In this document: one piece after another, positions 21,909-33,199 of the stretch | How positions within the stretch are numbered: position 1 is the first letter of the stretch | How the letters are laid out: the number at the start of each line of letters is the position of its first letter | Source: Volucella zonaria | Lineage: Eukaryota > Arthropoda > Insecta > Diptera > Syrphidae | Length of the DNA stretch: 64,000 nt | NCBI GenBank assembly: GCA_963966105.1 | Contig: OZ014530.1 | Location: forward strand, 348,367,053-348,431,052 | Reading direction: 5' to 3' | The notes under the pieces: generated by a model | Seen by the model: the letters and a program-made list of their open reading frames with translations, nothing else | Databases searched by the model: none | Told to the model about the DNA's origin: nothing | Translations under genes and position numbers: made by a program

Positions 21909-24590
21909 TGGGTACGCACATGGTGGAGCAATCTTTGAAGGTCCTTGCGGTGAATGTTAATTCACTGATTAGGTTCGAACGAAGAGCCGCGATGTTTAAA
22001 TTGTTACAAGACCAAACTCCTGATGTGCTTTTCGCTAGCGAAACCAAGCTAACCGATAAGCACAAACTGGAGTACAATAATTATATTGTTAGAAGAAGAA
22101 ACCGGCCCCGATCCAAACGTGGAGGCGGTGTCGCGATCTTCATTAAACAAGGTATAAAATTTCACAGAGTGTACAAGGGAGTGTTGCGTAGGTTCCGGGT
22201 GTTGGAGGCAGTCGTCATTTACATCCCGCTCCGCAGTGGAAAGCGGCTATACTTGGCCTCTGTTTATGCGCCTGAGACTTCACAATCCACTTTATTTATT
22301 ACAGAGCTCGACACGCTTTTTCGACTTCTGAGGCTGGAATCGGGGAGAATTATTTTATAATCGGCGGGGATTTCAACGCTAGACACAGAGATTGGGGAAA
22401 TAATTTGCCAAATACTAGAGGGAACCTACTACTCGATTGGTGGGGTCAGCATGGTGTCATGTACAGACTCAGTCTTAAAGCGACGGATAACCCGTCGTTT
22501 CCAAGAGGCGGATCTTATTTGGATCTACTGCTGTACGACGAACGTACACGACTGACAGGTACGAATTTACAAACGCTAAACTGTCTGCGCACATTCGTGT
22601 ATGACAGCGACCATTGCGGTTTTAGCACCGAAATTACAGTTCCCAACGAAATGGCGGAATTGGAGGAGTTTGTCCAAAGATATTCTTACAACTACAGTAA
22701 GACTCGATGGACACGCTTCTCCGCAACCATGACAAATGCGCTCTCCTCGAATACGCTCCACCCACCGTCCAATAGGAATTTGTCAAACGAGGAGATCGAC
22801 AATTACCTAAAACAAATGGACGAGACAATTAAACAAACTATGGACGCTACAATACCGCGGTATCGACATACGACTAACGAAGACCTGTTCCGCAATCCTA
22901 CTATTGACGCACTGCACCGACAGAAAAGTAGACTTCTGTCAAGACTCAAAAACTTGTACAGACAGTTTACTGACAGACAAGACCCGGAGATTAGGACACT
23001 GAAGGCGTCGATTAAAAATATTCAAACGTTAATAAAAGAGAATTACAGAATTTCTGTAAGTTCGTATTGGAACAACAGGGTTCGGGCTGTAAACACCAGC
23101 AACCCGAATATGTTCCCTCAAATAAACAAACTATTTCGGAGAAAAAATCAAAACGACCTTCAGTGTCTTAAAATAACCCGGACAACAGACAACGAACGGT
23201 TACTGACAATAGCAGGTATTGATCCAAATGAGGCCGCTGATGATGACGACTTCTTTGTGATCAAGGATCCACAGGAGAAGGTTGAGACCATAGGAGCGAC
23301 TTTCCAGGAAATATACAAGGCCAATGATACCATTGGCCCTAATTATGACCTGGACAATCGCGTCTTGGTGCACGACCTCTACATTCGAAATGAAGTAGAG
23401 AACTGGCGATCCGAGGGCTCTGATTTCACCCGGTTCAGCGAAGACAATATGGCAAATAATGTCATTACCGAAGAGGGTGACCTACCCCCGTCCATTTCGA
23501 AGGAAGAGCTCCATGAGATCTTCGACACAATCAGGGCTAAGAAATCAGTGGGGACCGACGGTATTCCGAACATCGTGCTTCGACATCTTCCTCTAGAAGC
23601 GGTGGACATTTACACCGCCCTGTTTAATAATGCAATGAATAATGCACATTATCCAGCGCATCGGAAAACGGCGGTGGTTCAACCTATCCCCAAAAAGGGA
23701 AAGGATATATCCAATCCGGCGAATCTCCGGTCGATAAGTCTCCTTCCGAATATCCGTAAGGTGTTTGAAGAAGTAATCAATAGAGCTCTGTCTAGGTGGG
23801 TTGAGGACAAACATATAGTTCCGGATAATCAATTCCGTTTCAAGGCGAGGCATGACATCATTCATGCTGTGTCGAAACTGGTTTCTGATATCCAATGGAA
23901 CAAAGGCAAGAACCAGTGCACTGGTGCCTGCCTGATTGGCTTGGAAAAAGCCTTCGATACCGTATGGTTAGAAGGACTCTTCTTCAAGCTGAACAGGCTG
24001 GGCATTAGTAAGCCACTGCTGTATATTCTCTTTGATATGCTCTCCGGTAGACAGTTCATTGTGAAGAATGGCGATGTGACTTCCGCTAGAACATTTAACA
24101 TTAAAAACGGTCTGCAACAGAGTGCGGTAAATTCGCCGATCCTATTCAACATTTACACAAGTGATCCGATAGGTTCACTTCACCATGCCATAGCGTACGC
24201 AGACGACTTAATCGCGTACAGATCAGGTCCAAAGATTGAGGTCATTAAAATACTTTTGCAACGTGACTTCGATAAAATTAAGCAATATTGCGATGACTGG
24301 AAGTTGAAAATCAACTTTCCGAAATCGGACAGGACAGGACAGGTCTGGGGCCTCTAGGGATACCAGAAATAATTGAAGAAAGTTCTCTATCGTCGGACAA
24401 CATGGACAGCCTCTTGCCTGTCGAAATGTAGTCAGATACCTTGGGATCTGGTGCTTTGCCCTTACAAGGAGACTGTTTTATAACAGCCAACTCGATGTCA
24501 GGGTGAAGGTCATCTGCTACATGGCCCTTATTCGGCCTATGCTTGTATTTGGATGTCCCGTGTGGTTCAACGTGAGAGCAAGTTTATTGG
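21908..24590 (+). pseudogene. J copy 2 ORF2: endonuclease and reverse transcriptase
   Basis: ATG at 21908 overlaps the ORF1 stop. The endonuclease (VLAVNVNSLIRFERRAAMFK, DVLFASETKL) shifts near 22350 at SGRIIL (one base lost compared with copy 3) and resumes with LPNTRGNLLLDWWGQ at 22405 up to 24357. RT blocks: KKSVGTDGIPNIVLRHLPLE, KTAVVQPIPKKGKDISN, a palm block CLIGLEKAFDTVWLEG, NGLQQSAVNSPILFNIY and AYADDLIAYRSG (catalytic YADD). In the palm block the usual DLEKAFD reads GLEKAFD, so the first palm Asp is changed. It breaks at 24355; downstream, decayed blocks follow with a deletion near 24450. No RNase H seen, consistent with Jockey elements. Confidence 0.9.
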
Positions 24591-24998
24591 AAAAAATTTG
24601 GGTGTTTGAGAGGGCTTGCCTTAGGGGTTGTCTTCGCTTATAAAGAATACCAGAATCCGAGTACATAAAATTCTATCGTAATGAGGTCTTGTACAATAGG
24701 GCGAACCTAATAAGAGTGGACAATCATCGAACAACCTGATCTCCGGGACTTACTACCCCAATTATATGTATCACGAGAGAGTTCGCTTTGACGGCTATGT
24801 TCCTCTGATCTGGCTGGTCTGATCCAGGACAGATTGGCTGTGCCGCTAATCTTCCACGTTGGAGTGCCCGCATGGGGCCAGTAAATTAGAATAAGATAAT
24901 TTTAAGCTAAGTGAGCTAATTTTTAAGCATTTTTTTGTCTAGCAAGTAAGAGTAAATTAAGTGATACAATAAAAATGCATATAAACTGAACTGAACTG

Positions 24999-25012
24999 AT
25001 ACGCAAGCCGTT
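24999..25012. repeat. Target-site duplication of J copy 1, right
   Basis: Identical to 17058-17071. It follows a J-type 3' tail (GAACTGAACTG), so the 3' end preceding it was laid down by the same insertion as the 5' end at 17072. Confidence 0.8.
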
Positions 25013-25857
25013 GAATCCGGGTCAGTTTCATTATTTACGTTCGATCTTGCCCCACCATCCCACCCTACCGCATAGTGTATGGTTATATAGCCAGGATTTT
25101 ACATTTTTGGAAATATTTTGTGGTCCATTGTAATAAATTGTTTGTAATGGGGTTGCGATGAGGTTCCAAAGTGAGTTTTTCTCTAGGATTACACCCAGCT
25201 ACTACACGTCTTCCTTAAAGGCACCATAGTCCCATCTGTAAGCAGGTCGGAGAAGCTTATCTCTTTTTTCCTTGTGAATGGAATAATTGTTGTTTGCTGG
25301 GACCAATTAAAAAGCTCTCATTAAGTTTCCTCATTTTCCTCTAGTTTCAGGTAGTTATCAGGGCATTTTGTATTAGACCCCTGATGGTAAGTACATGGTT
25401 CCTATCGTTTGGATTTCACGATTTGCATGGAGTTATCTACTAGTAACGGCAACAAAAGAGAGGTCAGTACTCCCTGACCCCTACTGAAGATAGCCCTTTG
25501 CAGTTGCGACATTCAATTCTTCATGGCCTAGGTTTGCCTTTGTTATCCTTAGGTGTAGCATGTTGCTAATCCACTTTGCAGGTATTCTTTGCATCGGCGC
25601 CTCTCTTAGGGTGGGCTCGTACCCTATCGGCCTGAAGTTCGCGTTGTCTAAAGCACCTCAATATGCAGAGGGCTATGCTTTTAAAGTGTTCTGCTCTTTC
25701 TATGTCGCAAAACAGTATGTGTAGTGCTGACGCAAATTGTAAATTATGATGTGGAGGAAAATGTCTCTTCCTGATGCAGAGGTCAACCAGCTTTCTACTG
25801 AACTTAACATGAAAGACGAATGGCTAATGGACGTCTAGGATTTCCGTCATACTGGGA
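25013..25857 (-). pseudogene. Old LINE (RNase H-bearing type), RT-region part
   Basis: Reverse-strand text includes EKKLTLEPHRN-like (YLGVILD-type region), GWWGKIER-like text and KLTRIQRLAYFC, which runs into the piece at 17057. Further upstream the frames are heavily decayed and hard to read to about 25850. The R1-type element's T-run at 25858-25880 bounds it. Placed in the I/LOA/R1 group by the W-W and IQR-LA-ITGAM-type motifs only. Confidence 0.45.
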
Positions 25858-26088
25858 GTTTTTTTTTTTGTTTTTTTGATTGCGTCCAAGGATGTGGCAA
25901 TCTTCGGAAGATATTAATAGCCCGGGCTATCAGCATGCACGATTCGAAAACCCCAAGTACTCGACTTGGGGGGTGCGCCTACGTACTAACCCACACCCTG
26001 CACTCTTCTACCATTCTCCTCGCGGAACTGCCATTAAGTACTACTTCGCGGGGCTGGTAAGAGTTGGTATCTCTCCAAGTTCTCTACG

Positions 26089-28628
26089 CTATGTTCTGAA
26101 GTGTGGCCACTGGAAACATACGTGCTGTGCATCTTCCCTGGCCGCTCTGCAGTTTAAGCAGAAGGGAGATTCCTTCAGGCCAAACCTGCATAGATATGAT
26201 TGAAAGCAGCCATGTCCAGTTAGGAGCTGACTTAAGTAAAAATCTCCGTAATTATGTTCTACCCATTTACGAATATCGGGAATAAGTCGGTAGGTCCATC
26301 TCCCCTTTGTAGACTGGTTCCATCTCTCTTGCCACGCACTTGTGCTGCGCTGCTTTTCTCCCAGCTTGATATCGTTGACTGAAACTCCAGGTTCCCGAAT
26401 TTTGGCATCGTAGGTCCTCTGTAGCTCAGTAGCCAGTATATCTGCTGATAGCATACATATATACCATCATCTGACACTGTCCGATATGCAAACAACAAAC
26501 TCTCAGAGCACATAGTCTGTTGACGGAGTTAGTCCTTCTTGCGTATGATTTAATTTTCCATGCTTTCGCCCATATTGGTGCCGCGTATATTGTGATTGAC
26601 TGCACCACCCTTGACAGAACTAGTCTCATTTATTGTCTGGGTCCTCCTATGTTTGTCATCATTCTGGACAAGACAGCGCTCACCTTTGCGGCTTTGTCGC
26701 ACGTTCTTTCAAGGTGTTCCTTGTAAGTGAGCCTAGCACCGATCATTATACATAGATATCTGATAGCCGGTTTTGATGTTATATCGTGATCGGCCACCCT
26801 GATGGTGATTGTTTCTCTTTCCTTGTGACTGGTTACCAGATCTGCTTCCGTTTTATGTTCTGCCAGCTCTAACCCAACTGTTGCATTCCACCGTCTAACT
26901 TTTCGAATACATTCATTGCCAATGTCTTCTATTTCTTCCAGGTGTTTCATCGCCACAACGATTGCAATATCATCGGCAAAGCCTATGATTTTAGCCTCAA
27001 TCGGGATTCCAAGTCTTTGAACACTGTCGTACATAATGTTCCATAAGAGAGGTCCTAGTACCGATCCTTGTGGAACTCCGCCTTACTCCATCGTCGGTAT
27101 CGTAGAGTAGGAACCGATTGTTGAAGTAACTTAGAATAATTTTTATTAAAAACCACGGCACCATCATTGGCCTAAGAGAGTGTACTATAAGTCCCCAATT
27201 TGCAGAGTTGAACGCATTTTTGACATCCAACGTTAATACGGCGCCGTATTTTTTAGTACCTCCTCTCCATCTTCTGCCCTGAATGGCTTCTTCTAGGGTC
27301 GTAGTTACCTTCCGAAAAGCGTCTGGTTTGAGAGTCCTCCGGCTTCGTCAATTGCACATTATTTTACCCATAATGTCTAGTAAGCATATGCGACGGTATG
27401 ACGAGGGCTCATCTGGTGGTTTATTCCCTTTGGGGAGCAGCACAAGACGTTGCTTTTTCCATTGGTTTGGAGAAACCCCTTCTGTTCAACACTTATTATA
27501 CATTCCCACGAATGCTTCTGTGTTTATTTTGACGGCTAGCTTAAGGACCTTATTTGGTATGCCTTATCTTGCATAAATCTAGATCTTCCGCTTGCGTAAC
27601 TGGTGGGATCTTACCTACTTTCTGCGGTGGTTCTATATGCTATGTTGGTGCTTGCAGTGGAAATAATCCCGACACTTTTTTTTGCACCAGCAAAGGGCGT
27701 GAGGTTGGGGGTACCCTGGAGCCCTTTAGTTTTGCCATGATCGTTCTGTAGGAAGTACCCAAGGGAATAATATCTGCTTCCTCGCAGAGTTCTTTAAAGC
27801 TTTTGTTTTTGCTTCTCCGAATGGCTAATTTAAGGTCGCTGCGCCTATCTATCCTAGATACTGTTTTAGTAACATCCGCAGCCATCGTGTTTCCTGCTCC
27901 TGGGTTTATTGTGGAATCTCCAAAAATCAGGAAAAACGTGTTTTCGTCCAGTGTGCTTGTTTTCCACCGCATTCGTTGTGCCTTCTTTGGATGGCGCTTC
28001 TGGGTTGCTCTCCTTGCTTGCTCTTCAAATAGGATGGCCTGGTGGTCACTGTGGGTGTAGTCCTTACTGACTTTCCATCTTGATCCTCTCGCTAGGGAAC
28101 TTGTTACAAAAATTACATTAACTCTGGAGCCCACGCCGTTTCTGGTGGATGTGTGCTCGTTGCCCGTATTAAGTAGTACTGCGTCAAGTGACGATACTGC
28201 TTCTAGCAGAGCCTCTCCTCTCCTATGTTCCGTATGCTGACCCAATCAGTGGCCCATGCGTTGAAGCCGCCAGCTATGATTGATTGATGGAGTACGACCT
28301 CTAGCATCATTCACGAGCCTATCTAGCATTCTCTGGAATTCTTCCAGCGTTCCATATGGAGATGCGTAACAACTGTATATGTATATAGACCCCATTGACC
28401 TTCGCTCGGACGAACCCTATTCCAGGTGTCATCATTCTTTCTTCAAATGCGTAGTCTCCTCCGGCCCAAATAGCAGCTGTCTTTGAGGCGTCCGCTGTCC
28501 AAACTTTATCATCGAGGTTCCGAGTAAGCGATTACTACGGCCACATCAATCTTCAACTCTCGAACAGCTAGTGTCATAAGGTCCTGTGGCGCTTCGCAGT
28601 GATTTAGGTTAAGTTGCAGCACTTTCAT
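26089..28628 (-). pseudogene. R1-clade ORF2: endonuclease, reverse transcriptase, C-terminal zinc region
   Basis: ATG at 28628 (MKVLQLNLNHCEAPQDLMTL) overlaps the end of ORF1 by 20 nt. Decayed endonuclease follows, then 28245-27640 (NTGNEHTSTRNGVGSRVNVI, with YTHSDHQAILF as the Ser-Asp-His end). RT includes NQWKKQR-like and LDVKNAFNSANWGL (first palm Asp, 27200s) and IIGFADDIAIVVAM (catalytic FADD, about 26960). After RT come VRYLCIMIGARL and, at 26454-26089, AWQERWNQSTKGRWTYRLIP, LTGHGCFQSYLCRFG and CLNCRAAREDAQHV. At least six frame changes. It would nick and prime at its target. Confidence 0.85.
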
Positions 28629-29960
28629 ATTCTCCTGGTGGCCTTTGCTGCTTCTTGGTATGCAGGGCATACTCAACTTCCTGCCGCGTGGTTGATATTG
28701 CTACTTCTTCTTTCTTGACAAAGGACGCATCCTGAGCCATTGTTGCAGTTCTTGGATACATGATCTTCCTGCTCGCACTTAACGCAATTTTCGCTTCTGT
28801 CCACAGTACTTTTACACACTTTTGCAAGATGCCCAAAATTAAGGCACCTGAAGCATCGTAGTGGTACTACTTTTTCCCGTATTCGGCATACCGTCCATCC
28901 GATTTTTATTCCTCCTACCTCCAGAATATTTTTGGCAGCGTTAATCGGGAGGCTGATGACTGCTGTTAGCGTCCCTGCGTAGGCTGTCTTCAGGGATTTA
29001 ATGGCTGAGGCCTGAGTACCTGGCAGTTCCTCACACTGCTCGGACAGGGATTGACAGATCTCTTCCTTTGTAGTGACGCCATCTAGATCATTGCATTCAA
29101 TAAGCACCTGACTTCCGCAACTTCCCCGAGAAATTGTCCAATTTTTATTCGGTGCTCTGAAGTTTTCCATTAGCCGTCTTCCTTATGCGAGTTATATCCG
29201 AGCCTAGTCCACTTAACTCCGGGTTGGTCTTCACCTTTCTAAGTATATCACAATAGGATATTTCGCCAGTCTTCTTCATTAAGAACGCGTGTCTTGCCTC
29301 GCCTTTTTTCCGCCACCTTTGTTCACTCCGCTTTCTTATGCTCTTATGCTTCCGTCTTGTAGTTTCTACGTCGGGCTCAATGTCTAGAGGTTTCACCTTC
29401 AAACCCATGGTCTTCTTCGTTTGTTTTTCCTCCCTTTGGCCCTTATGGGCGGTTTGTTTCATCTTTGTTGCCCCATTTTTGGTGACGATATCGGCGCATG
29501 ATGGTGTCGATGCTTCGGTTTTTGATCAAGTCCTATTTCGCTTGGGTTCTGGTTGTTGTTCCAACGACTGGGGAGCAGAAGCCAATTCGTTCACTTCTGG
29601 TGTTTGGCTTGTTTGAGTGGCTTTAGATATTTTAATTCTATTTTATCCTTTTCGCTTTCTACTACACAGTTGTATTGGCTACGTATTGCACTTGCCAGCT
29701 TCCTTATTTCATGGGGAACATTATGTTTCACCGAGTTGCTTGCTTCTGTGTTGCTGCTCACTTAATAGTGGTATAGACGGCGTCTGTGTGCCCATGCGCT
29801 CTTCTTGTGTTGCTCCGTCCGGCGGTGAACGCATCAGTACACTACTTCTTCTGAACGGACTTTCTTCTGTTCTTTCGACTCCTGTGTTTTGTTCTTTTTT
29901 TCCTGTTTCATAGTTGGTTCCCACGAGTATGGGGGCAAGGAGATCCACCACATCAGAGAC
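28609..29960 (-). pseudogene. R1-clade ORF1 (gag-like, zinc knuckles)
   Basis: Readable from about 29462 (KVKPLDIEPDVETTRRKHKS) through 29170-28673 with SQVLIECNDLDGVTTKEEIC, LKTAYAGTLTAVISLPINAA and the knuckles CFRCLNFGHLAKVC (CX2CX4HX4C) and CVKCEQEDHVSKNC, then a third CVLCQE. It ends at 28609 in EYESAAT-stop. Two frame changes (near 29160 and 28830). Sequence between 29462 and 29960 is Ser/Arg/Gln-rich in other frames and probably the N-terminus. An RNA-binding capsid-like protein in its family. Confidence 0.8.
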
Positions 29961-30450
29961 CCCTGTAATGTGGTAAGGCTAAGTTACAACCAGAGGGCCC
30001 CAGGTATCTGGAGGGCTCCGTTAGCGATGCTGTATGGATTTTATGTCCCCAGCACCATTCAGGCCTCGGTACGGGTCGCATAACGCCTTGCCTTAGGGGT
30101 CAAAATGCCTCTTTATGGGCGGTATCCACTCGCCCTGTCACAACAATTTCACAGGGCTTGTGTGTTTTTTCTGTCACACCCTCCATTTCTCAGCTAGCTT
30201 ACACATCCGGTGGCTATCCGCCACCGTGCTGACCCCCTCGGTAGCCTAAGCTCGGCCCCGAGCATCCTGGGAGTTTGTTTCCCCTCATAGGTATGCGGAT
30301 TACCTTAATACTCCTAGCAGTTAAGGTAAGGAGGTCAAAGGACCATATCCAATGCAAGAGTGGGACTAATGTTCTGTAGGAATAGCCAAAGGCTAACAAT
30401 ACAACTGCAAAGCTGTGGCCGTTTTCCCTACGCTTTGTTGTCCTATACAT

Positions 30451-33150
30451 ATTTGCGAACGTAATTATCCGGCTGTAATAATGCGTTGAATGGAACGCTT
30501 ATGACCACCATTTAGTTAGACGATATTGCCTTCCAAAAATGGAATCCACAATGTAAGCTTCAGTTAATAAAAATAAATGTTAAGGTATACAGTCTTAACC
30601 ATCTTGCCACACCCACCCAGACCACCCAGATGATGAAGTACGAGTATCTGCATGTTAAAGGACTACTGCAAAGAAAAAAAATACCCCATCAATCTGGGTA
30701 CTGACTTTTAGCTTTTCCCTCGCGATGGCATCGACTTAAAGTCACTTTTTACGACTTTCGCTTTTGAGCAGACATTTCCAGGATAAATATCTTAAGAGAT
30801 TAGCGACTTAAGTATGTTTAAATTTCTTTCATGTGCAAATCGCTTGAGAGAGAAACTTGACATGTTTTTTTGACAACTGACGTGCTTAACGAGCACAACT
30901 TTCACAGAATTGTTCGTATCTCTTAACTAACACCAATCAGACGGAAGCCCCCTGGGTCATGTAGATCCTGTTGTTGGGTATACCAATTTCTCATAAGCAA
31001 TTGACTCAGTTATGTGTAAAAAATATCACTACCCCCTCGGTACACATCGCAATCTCATGGGGAAAATTTCTGTCCCACTTAATTTCGAAAATCGCTTCCA
31101 ATGAAAATGTCAGCATTTAATTTCCATATTAAGGCAAAAGGGCACACTCCGGCGGATGGATGTTAATTTCGAGTCCAGCCTGATGGTGTTGCTTTTAAAT
31201 GGACGCTCTCCTTTAAAACGATGACTTTCGTCTTCTTCTTTAAATTAATTTTCGAATTAAAGATAATGCGCCGTTTCATTGTACGCCACCAGAGAGTCCT
31301 GAATTGAAATGCACCTCTGTGTAAAGTAGAAAATGCTAAGGAAACTCGTACATAGTAACAACGGTGAGTTGTCCAAAGGCTGAGTAGAGAGAGGAAGGAA
31401 AAAAATGCAAAAAATAAAAAGAAAATAAATCACTGTAGGAGGCAAAAACTTTTAACGACTTTCTCGAGAGCGCTAACGTACCGAAGGACATGGGGAATAC
31501 CTTTCCTTTCCTTTCCTTTCGTTTCTACTCCTACAAAACATATACGAGTACATATACATAGATATATAAATTCGTTTCTTTTCACTTGCTTGCTTTCACA
31601 AACTTCCCTCTTCTATGTATCTCCCCCTCCATCATTACAGCCTGGAACATCCTGAGAGGACGAAACAATTCCAAGATTAAAGTCTTCTTCACCCTAACCG
31701 AACTCCATTATTATATTGCGTTGAAAGACGCGGGTGTTACAAGGAACACCTTTAACACAAAAAAAAAAAAAACAGAAAAGAAAAGGAAACACCAACACCC
31801 AAAGCAAAAGAGAAAAAGCACAAAACAAAAAAAAAAAAAAAAACAGAACAGAACAGTAGAACAGAAACACACTGAACACCGAATGCTATAGAAGGCATGC
31901 TGAACACCAAAACCGGGTACAAAAAACGAAAGTTTCCTTATTTAATAGCACAACTCACCGCCATCTTGTTGATTTAAAAGTTAAGCTACGCTTGTTTTTG
32001 GTCCTTCGAGAGCGCTTTCGCGCCGCGTCGTCCGCCTAGCCGCACACACACACATCCATTGTGCTCGCTCGCATAATTATTGCTAAAACTTTGCCTCAGT
32101 TATTCTTCCGTCACTTCCGCTCCCTTCCCGCTGTATATTAGTAAAAACTGTGTGTTGGTATTTAGAAAATTCCAATTTTATTTATTATGGAAGAAGTTTT
32201 TTAAGTGCGGAATATTAGCCGTGGAAATTTTTAATTTTTCAAATTTGCGATACTTTCTTGGAGTCGGTCGGTTTTAGGCGGCAGCAGCAGCAGTCACCCA
32301 TTTTGGTGTAAAGTGATGGAGGGAAAACCCCTCTAGCAGCGACATATTTCGAAGGATTCGTAGTTAATTTCCTTTTGGATAAAAAGAAAGAAACATTCAA
32401 TAGAATAAGGATAATTGCAGGCAGACAGGGTGTAATCGTATCTACATACGAGTACTCGTATTCGTATTCGTATCGTATTGGCGGCGGCTCCTTTTGACAA
32501 ATTTGCTATACAGATTCGTACGAGTATAAGGGGAGAAGTTTGGTTGATTCCTTTTGGAGATAATAAAGAAAAAATTGCTCTTTCAGTTTGAAGGTAGGTT
32601 CTGAAGGATTGTTAAGCAACAACGACGTACATTCAAACCCGTATAATGTCATTATCCTTAAAGATCCCATTTGGAGGGAACATTCCGTAAATGTACTCGA
32701 GATAAATGGATGTGCTTACAGTGTAGCGTACATCCTGGGTATTCCTTTTGCCAATCAGTTATAATTGGAGGTTATGGAAAGGAATTGTAATCCATCAGAA
32801 TGTGTACAGCTGAGTAAATTTCGTTCTCTTTTTTTTTATTTTTTTTGTAAAACCATGCTCTTATGCTCGTACGTATTCTGTAAAACTTCAATTGAGTCAT
32901 TTCGCAAATGGATTTTTAAGAAAGACATGAGTTGGAAAGCTGTTTCTGTATTCCCATGGCCTTAATGGATAATTCTCTATCGCTTTTGCTCCCTTAAGTT
33001 AAGAATGTTAATCGTCATCAACATTTCGTAAATTTATTATGAGAATGAGGTTCGGCGGAGTGTTTCATCAATTTAAGAAGTGATGGACTAAATGTATCCG
33101 ACGCAATCAAATCTGCTAGTTTCTGTCGTTCTTAGTGGTACATCAACTCA
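30451..33150. other. Element-poor spacer with simple repeats
   Basis: No transposon domain or long credible ORF on either strand. Contains a CCTTT-type tract (31500-31520), A-rich stretches (31759-31773, 31827-31844), CA repeats (32043-32054), a GCA run (32281-32292) and TTCGTA repeats (32455-32475). A TTTGGTCCTTCGAG at 31997-32010 matches the BEL/Pao leader at 15961-15948. May include host non-coding DNA. Confidence 0.5.
31500..31520 (+). repeat. CCTTT pentanucleotide microsatellite
   Basis: About four tandem copies of CCTTT, then the related CGTTTC. Confidence 0.85.
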
Positions 33151-33199
33151 TCTCTTAAATCTAGGTCGATGTAAGTATACCCGACGAATGAAACCTCAG

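Larger units (their letters stand above)
20145..24998 (+). mobile_element. Family J LINE copy 2 (5' half) fused to a diverged J 3' half
   Basis: The 5' end CAGTCGTTCATAGACC at 20145 matches 55448, where copy 3 has clean flanks. From 20145 to about 23830 it is nearly identical to copy 3; from about 23830 to the end it is only about 80 percent similar. The 3' end has AATAAAAATGCATATAAACTG followed by AACT-like repeats, as in copy 3, and is followed by the target duplication belonging to copy 1. See findings for the recombination interpretation. Confidence 0.85.
25858..30450 (-). mobile_element. R1-clade LINE, nearly full length
   Basis: Reverse-strand order is a Gly-rich 5' leader (30450-29960), ORF1 with zinc knuckles, ORF2 with endonuclease, RT and a C-terminal Cys/His region, then a poly(A) tail seen as the T-run 25858-25880. 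The C-terminal text (LLTGHGCFQSYLCRFG) and the overlapping ORF1/ORF2 arrangement match the R1 clade (R1, RT1, Waldo, TRAS group). Frameshifts are present in both ORFs. The 5' boundary is approximate. Confidence 0.8.

Noticed and set aside
31586..31891. Lys/Gln-rich open frame
   Set aside because: Encoded by A-rich low-complexity DNA; no start context or domain.
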